Assembly (NCBI RefSeq): GCF_963259705.1
Contig: NC_081844.1
Coordinates: 26,490,294 to 26,554,293, forward strand
Source: Myotis daubentonii
Lineage: Eukaryota; Chordata; Mammalia; Chiroptera; Vespertilionidae
Reading direction: 5' to 3'
DNA length: 64,000 nt
Shown: piece by piece, positions 58,301 through 64,000 of the stretch
Position numbering within the stretch: the stretch's first letter is position 1
How the letters are laid out: every line of letters starts with the position of its first letter
Notes under the pieces: model-generated
What the model was told of the DNA's origin: nothing
Database searches by the model: none
The model's input: only the letters and a program-made list of their open reading frames with translations
Translations under genes and position numbers: made by a program

Positions 58301-61300
58301 CCATTGATTTTTAGAAAGAGGGAAGGGAGGGAAGGAGGGGAGAGGAGAGAGAAACATCAATGTGACAGAGACACATCGATGGTTTGCCTCCCGCATGCCT
58401 CCCATCCGGGGCCGGGGAATCAAACCTGCAACCCAGTTGCATGCCTTGGACCTGGAATTGAACCCCAATCCTTCCGTCCAAGGGCTGATGCTCTAACCAT
58501 GTAGCCACACCAGCCAGGATGGCTCTGCACTCGTTAAGGCCCAGCAGCCCTGACTGAGCTGGGACACCAGGCCATCTCCCTACTCCTTGTCCCCAGTGGA
58601 TATTGTAGCGTGAGAGACTCCTGTCTGCCCCCTTTTCAGCACTAGGGCTGGGTCGGGAACATTCCCACGGGCACACGCTGGTCCTCACAGTCACCTGCCC
58701 TGGGTCAGACTCAGAGATACAGACAGGACCGCCCAGCATTGGAGCTGTTGAATCTGGAATCAGCTTGAGAGCTGTGAGGGCTTGCATCTTTTTTTTTTTT
58801 TTTTAAGGTTTGCATCTTTCTCAGTGATTTGAGTTCTGAGAAGGGTAGAAAATCAGAGCCCACTTAAATTACTGTGGCACATCCCTCTGTCACCAAGCCA
58901 GCGATGTTGCCTGTTGTCTTTTAGCTGTGACCTCTCTTTCTTGGGACGCTGGAGGCCATAGCTGGGCCTGTGCACGTGGTGGTTGAGATGCTAGAATCTG
59001 GAGTCATTTCCGTTGGAGATGCATGGGACTGTGGGTGAGGTTTTACCTGACTCAGCCTGTTTTCTTTCCTGTTCAATGGGCACAATGACTATTTGCCATC
59101 TAAGAGGAGGGCTGTTTCAAGGTCTGAGATAGAAAGTGCTCAACCCAGCTCATGGTTGGTGAAGGGGTTGAGGCAGAGAAATGAATACCGGTTGGGGGTG
59201 AGCCCGAGGCAGAGTCTGGGCCAACAGCGCCCCACTTACTCGCAAAGAATGATGCCATCTTTGAGGCCGTCCATGAAGTTGGGGCCTATGCGGCGTCCTG
59301 TCACCCCCTCAATCCACTCTCGAAGCTCCTGTTCCCGCTGGAGGTCGTACTTCTGGGCCAGCTGGGGGTGGGGGGCACGGAGATGATGGTGAGGATTTGG
59401 GGGGGCAGGCTTGGCTCCCTAAGCCTGATCTCCTTCCCCATCCCTTCCCAACTAAGGCAATTCTGCCAGTGTCCATGGGTGGGGGTGGGGGGTGCCTTAG
59501 GGGGCGGAGGGCCAGGGCTGAGGTGGCACCTGCCCAGGGGGCCATTCCGGGCATTCTGAGGTTTGGCACCAAGAATTCAAACGGGTGGGTGGAGAGGGGG
59601 ATACTCTGAGTTGGGGGTGGTGCCTGGCCTCCCGGTTTCCCCTCCAGGCCAAACTTGGGGCTTTGCTTTCCCTGGCCCTGCCTCCTCTCCGTCACCCGCT
59701 CCCTCCTAGCCCCCCCCCCCCCTTCCTGGAAGACTGGGAGCCTCTGGCGAAGGGGGAGGAGCCCTGAGGAGGTGCCCTGAATGCTGCCTTGCAGGGGACT
59801 GCTCTGTCTTGCATCTCTGTCTGTCTCCAGGTCGTCATCTGGGGCTCCAGCTCTGGCAGAGGGTCGGGCCTCGTCTCGGTCTTGCTTCTGGCTCTGAGCG
59901 CGCGCTGCGCCGTGTCTGTTTCTCTGTCTCTCTCCCACTCCCGGGGTCCTGCGTCTCTCCCCAGCTGTGTCTGTCTTTACTTGGCCCTGTAGCCTGTCCC
60001 CATCTCTCCTAGTCTGGCTGGGGGTGGGGCCCACCATCCATCTGTGGATCACTCTCCATTTCGGACTTCAGGTTCCCTGCCTCTGGTGGGGGTGGGGCTC
60101 ATCTGTCTCGCCGCTCTACCCCTCCATCCCAGTCTCAGTCTTATCTCACCCCTGGCTCGCCCTCCCCCATCTGTCTCTCTCCTGTCTCAGGCTCCCGGAA
60201 TCTCCATTTCTCTAGAATCCTCGGCCTCCGGCCCAGACAGGCTCCCAGCCCCTGGGGGACCTGACTGCCCCTTCTCCTGGGGGCGGGGGCGGGGGAAGAG
60301 AGTGGACCCCTCACCTGGCCCAGGCCCGGCCACCCCCCTCCCCACCAGCCTGGCTTTATAAAGCAAATCGGCCCTTATATAGCACGGCCCTGGGGCTGGG
60401 CTCCCTGAGGCCTCCTTATATGGCGTGGCGGCTCCTCTGGGCTCCTGGGCCGGCACTGGAAGGGGGGGCAGAGGCGGGGAGCACTGGGATGTGTCTCCCG
60501 CATGAGCACCCGCCCCCCCACCTGCTTCCTTCTCCAGCCACGAGGATCCCCAACCGAGATTCCAATACTAGCTCCACACTTCCTCGCTCCCTGGCAAAAG
60601 CCGTCCTGCGCCTCAGTGTTCCCCTCTGTGGAATGGGGCTGGGACTCCTCCCCTGGCAGGCCTCATGGGGGCATTCCAGTGGGCTGGAGACTTCAAGTTC
60701 GCTCCCTTGGAGAAGCTGACCCCATCCTGGTGTAGAAGGGAGGCGAGGCCAAGGGCATAGCTCTGCACCTCCCTTTTGTAGGACCCTAGCTACTTGCCTC
60801 TCCACTCGGAACCTCAGTTTACCCATCCATAGCGTGAAGGTCATGTCTCAATGCCTTCCTAATGCCGAAATTAGGAGACCCCTGCCCTGTGTCTCATGCC
60901 CACTCTGCCCTTCTCAGCTGCCTCCTCTCCCTTCACTTTCTAGACTTCACCTCCCAGGAACCCCAGCTCTCAAGTGCTCCCCAACTTCTTTGTCAGCCTG
61001 GGGGAGTGGGGACGATCAACAAGTCTCCCCCAGCCCCCCAGGAAAACAAAGGGTTCATGGGGGACTCTGATGAAGTGGGGTCTTCACAGTGGAATGGCCG
61101 CTCTGTTTGCCTACGGTTCCTGCGTGCCCCCCACTCCCCCCTCCCCCCAGCAGCAGCTGTGGGCTCTGGGATGCTCAAGAGGGGGAGGAAGGCAACCTCT
61201 ATGGTATACTTGTCCCTCTTCCCTCTCAGGTTCCAAGTCACATGGGACAGGCAGGAGGGCGTCCAGGGAACCCCAAGAGCGGGCCCTCTGGCCTGGCAGG

Positions 61301-61401
61301 GTGTGTAGGCCAGACCAGGGGCGGCCCTTTAGCCCTACCTTGTTCTTGACCTCGGCTGACAGCCCATAGGCGGGGCCTCGGTTGAAATGGGCAGAGGACA
61401 T
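55315..61401 (-). CDS. CNN1: calponin 1, basic smooth-muscle calponin
   Basis: Actin-, tropomyosin- and calmodulin-binding regulator of smooth-muscle contraction, on thin filaments and cytoskeleton. Seven coding exons in order of translation: 61339-61401, 59240-59361, 56721-56787, 56487-56624, 56218-56328, 55641-55787 and 55315-55560. All junctions are GT-AG and in phase. Total 297 residues plus TAG, exactly the human length. It starts [18 protein letters not shown], followed by a calponin-homology domain (about 28-131; [27 protein letters not shown]). Three calponin repeats begin near residues 164, 204 and 243 ([36 protein letters not shown]). The acidic/His-rich tail ends [18 protein letters not shown] for the 3' end is at 54823-54818. 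Introns hold two Ves SINEs. No defects seen. Confidence 0.98.
56966..57168 (+). mobile_element. Ves SINE in CNN1 intron 2
   Basis: Flanked by GGGAAACCA. Confidence 0.9.
57169..58261. other. CNN1 intron 2 sequence
   Basis: Pyrimidine-rich and C-rich; resembles an old repeat in places (CTCAGACACCCGCCTGGTCT). No exon. Confidence 0.45.
58262..58519 (-). mobile_element. Ves SINE, long-tail subtype, in CNN1 intron 2
   Basis: Flanked by TGGCTCTGCACT. Confidence 0.9.
58520..59239. other. CNN1 intron 2, right part
   Basis: Unique sequence apart from a poly-T run near 58790; nothing recognised. Confidence 0.4.
60373..60382. promoter_or_regulatory. near-consensus CArG box in CNN1 intron 1
   Basis: CCTTATATAG has one mismatch to the SRF consensus and is 41 bases from the perfect site, about four helical turns, so the two may act as a pair. 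Confidence 0.6.
60414..60423. promoter_or_regulatory. consensus CArG box (SRF site) in CNN1 intron 1
   Basis: CCTTATATGG fits CC(A/T)6GG exactly and is palindromic in class. It lies about 0.9 kb into intron 1. Intronic CArG boxes bound by SRF/myocardin are known to drive smooth-muscle calponin in other mammals. Confidence 0.8.
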
Positions 61402-61620
61402 GCTGGCCGGTGGTGCTGGTGGCGGCAGTGGCTCTGAGGACGCTGCAGCAGCTGAGGCTCGATCTGCACCCTCTTCCCTCCTCACACGTTTTTGAAGCTA
61501 CGGAGGCGGCCCGGGCCTCTTCCAAGGCCCTCCCATTGGCCACAGGGGCCTGCCGAGGGGCGGGGCGCCCCCCACCTTGGCCACCCCCCTTTCGTGATGT
61601 CAGGGCCTTGGTATTGGGAG
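61402..61620 (-). promoter_or_regulatory. CNN1 5' UTR and proximal promoter
   Basis: Upstream of the ATG (61401-61399) the minus strand reads a CAGCTGCTGCAG-containing leader and, further out, a CCAAT box (GGCCAATGGGAGG, near 61540) and GC boxes. No TATA box at the expected distance. The start site probably lies near 61480-61500. Smooth-muscle control is expected to come also from the CArG boxes in intron 1. Confidence 0.6.
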
Positions 61621-62949
61621 CTGATTGTGTCATTGTTTCCACCTAGGGGGGCGGCCTGGGTTATTCTTTTGTGGGGGGCTTAGCCAGACAGAGGCCAACC
61701 TTACCCCACTCCTCCCCAACCCCCACTGTTCACCGGGCCTCTGGCTGGGTCTCCCAGTCCCTGTGTCTGTCTCAGAGGCTGTTGGCATCTCTGACGCCAT
61801 CTCTCCCTGTCTCTCTCCAGTCCTGAGGCAGAACTGCCACTCGTGGTAGTTAAACCGCCCTCGGTTTAACTCCAGAAACCAACAGCCCTTAACTATAGAC
61901 AACTCCCTTCTCTCTGAGCCTCTGTTATCACATCTGTAAAATGGGCGAATGGTAATGCCTGCCTTGTGAGAATCAGCAGAAGCAAGGCCTCTGCCGTGAC
62001 CAGTGCAGTGCCTGGCATGGGGAGAGCTCAAGGAATGGCAGTCCTTTCTGCTGAGAATCTGGCAGCCCACCTCTGTCTCCTGCAGCCCCTCATAAGACCC
62101 TGGGGGGAGCAAGAGCCTGGATCTCACCCTCCCCACCTGGGTTGAATGTGTTAGCAGGTTTCCGGCCATGGAAATCCCCATACATCCCTCTCCCAGCCAC
62201 GATGACCTGGAGGGAATTCCTGCAAGCAGCCCCAGCTAGCCAGCTCTCACCCCTGGACCACAGGGTGACATGCCCACAGCATGCCACGTATGTCAAGGCC
62301 AGATTAGTGACACCTGACTGACATGCCAGCAATGTACCATGTTAAGGACATCCCATTGGCTGGCCATATGCTAAAGGCACAGCTGTGATATACTAATATG
62401 ACAACAGTCCTTATGTCAGGCCCTGTTGCACACACTGTACATGTGTCAACTCAATGCTCACAACACCCTCAGAGTGGGCATTGTTATTATACACAATCTA
62501 AAGATGGGGAAACTGAGGCACAGAGTGTGGAATCACTTCCCCAGTGTCACACAGCTTGCCAATGGCAGAGCAGGATTTGAACCCAGGTCCCTGCCCTTAA
62601 TGCTAAGAGGCAAAGGCTGGTTTCTCAACCTCGGCGGGCACTGTTGTCATCAGGCTGGATAATTCTTCCTGGTGGCGCGCGTCCTGGGCAGCATCCCGGG
62701 TTTCTGCTACCAGATACCAGTAACACTCCCTTAGTCTTGACAAACAGCAATGTCTCCAGACATGGACACATGATCCTGGGGGAGGGAGGACAGATCTGCC
62801 CCGTTTGAGAACGGCTGGGCTAAGGCAACTAGGGACCGGTCGTGGCATGTGGGAGGTACACTAACATACATGAATGAACTAACAATTAACTCCTGGTACG
62901 TACTAAGTGCATTGGATCTGTTAACTCATTCCTCACAACAGCCTGACGA
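61621..62949. other. CNN1 upstream flank
   Basis: MIR-like scraps (AACTGAGGCACAGAGTGTGG near 62510). No exon recognised. Confidence 0.45.
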
Positions 62950-63660
62950 AGTGGGGTCGAGAGGAGGCACCGAGAAGAGAAGCCGACGGCCCGGGGCACC
63001 CAGCACGAGGTGGCAGAGCCAGGATTCGAACAGGCCACGCCGGGATCCCGCCGGCGCAGAGCGGCCCTCGGCCGGCCACAGGTCGCTACTGCGCATGCGA
63101 GGACCCGCGCCCCGCGGCGCTGGCGGCCGGCGCCCCCTGGCGGCCGGGACGGACGGGGCGAGCCTGGCAGGGACGCGGCGGTGACGCGCGCGCTGACTCA
63201 CCGCCCGCCCCCGGCGCGGCCGCCTGGCCATTTATAGCCTCGGCGCCGGCCCTGAGGTCACGGCCCAGGCACGGCGGGGGCGGGGCGGGGGCCTCGGCGC
63301 AGCCGACGGGGCAGCCCGGGTGTCCCCGCGGGCGGCCTTTCCGGGCCGGCCCTGTCCTCCGAACCCGGCCCGCGTCTCTGTGTCTTCCTTTCTGTCTCCA
63401 GGTCGTTCCTCGTCCGTCCGCGCCGCCCGGCCTTCCTGTCTCGCTGGGGTCTGCGCGTTCGCCTGCCTCTGTCTCTGTCCTCGTGTCCTCTCTCCTCTCT
63501 CCGTCCCTGTGTCTCTGGGTCACGCTGTCTCCGCTCCCTCCCTCCACGCCGCCGCCCGGTCGGTGGGAGTAGAGGGACGGGGTCCGAGCCTGCCCCCCCC
63601 CCCCCCGGGACTCCCCATCACTCCGCTCCCCGGGAGCTTTCCCGACCCGGCCTCGGTGCC
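62950..63660. promoter_or_regulatory. CpG island upstream of CNN1
   Basis: GC-rich, CpG-dense DNA with a minus-strand TATAAAT (63236-63230) followed 30 bases on by a donor-like GTGAGT (63201-63196). In human the next gene beyond CNN1 is ECSIT, facing away, but its first exon should lie several kilobases further. This may be a distal CNN1 promoter or enhancer, or a noncoding transcript start. No protein recognised. Confidence 0.4.
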
Positions 63661-63793
63661 TCCGTTTCCCATCGAATGAGAAGATGCGATCGTGTAAGGA
63701 ACAGGGTTTCCCAAAGGGTTCATTCAGGTCAAAGCCCTGGCACTTCTCATGCCGAGGGAGCCACAAACCTTCACCTTCCGACCCTCAGCGCGC

Positions 63794-63945
63794 GCGCACA
63801 CTCACACACACACGCACACTCACACTCAACACACGCACGCACACACTCACGCACACTCACACACACGCACTCACACACTCAACACACACACGCACTCAAC
63901 ACACACACATACACACACACACACACACACTCACACTCACACCCT
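63794..63945. repeat. CACA/CACTCA microsatellite
   Basis: Interrupted (CA)n with CGCACTCACA and CAACACACG variants. Confidence 0.95.
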
Positions 63946-64000
63946 CTGCACTCGCCTGTCTCCAGATTCCCCCCAAAGCTCCTGTCCCCCTTTAACCGCC

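Noticed and set aside
63086..63766. 226-codon minus-strand frame
   Set aside because: Same reason: CpG-island composition with competing frames and no motif.

Overview
This window is nuclear DNA from a mammal, almost certainly a vespertilionid (evening) bat. It carries about 45 copies of the tRNA-derived Ves SINE, short Helitrons of the HeliBat type (5' TCCTATATAATAAA, 3' hairpin then CTAG, inserted between A and T), two SPIN hAT elements and other hAT elements. This mix is known from Vespertilionidae and from no other mammal group I know of. Genes have GT-AG introns, CpG-island promoters and AATAAA signals.

Layout. 0-12.3 kb: a large minus-strand Helitron (413-2799), then the KRAB and zinc-finger exons of a C2H2 zinc-finger gene on the plus strand (4775-11813). 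Its introns hold LINE-1, Ves copies and a class II-like solo LTR inserted in a Ves copy. 12-16 kb: repeat-rich spacer with LINE-1 ORF2 remnants. 16.2-20.9 kb: a nearly full-length processed pseudogene of the helicase DHX15 (minus strand), broken by three Ves insertions, a LINE-1 scrap and a tandem pair of Helitrons. 21-34 kb: repeat-dominated spacer with a 47-bp minisatellite, another Helitron pair, a hAT transposon keeping a transposase C-terminal reading frame, LINE-1 3' ends and a 20-bp minisatellite. 35-38.5 kb: a CpG island and ACP5 (tartrate-resistant acid phosphatase). 45-51.3 kb: CpG-island promoter and ELOF1 (transcription elongation factor). 54.8-61.5 kb: CNN1 (smooth-muscle calponin), minus strand. 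61.5-64 kb: upstream flank of CNN1 with a second CpG island.

The order zinc finger - ACP5 - ELOF1 - CNN1 matches human 19p13.2 read backwards. The relative strands of ACP5, ELOF1 and CNN1 match as I remember them. The zinc-finger gene points the opposite way from human ZNF627, so it may be another family member or a local inversion. The three ordinary genes are intact and have unrelated roles (bone and macrophage phosphatase, RNA polymerase II elongation and repair, actin binding in smooth muscle), so nothing suggests joint function.

I found no undescribed multi-gene system. What stands out is mobile-element biology: tandem Helitron units with a recurring junction, nested insertions that date one another, minisatellites inside transposons and an LTR, and a SINE sitting at the ACP5 cleavage site. 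Element edges without a stated target duplication are good to about 10 bases.
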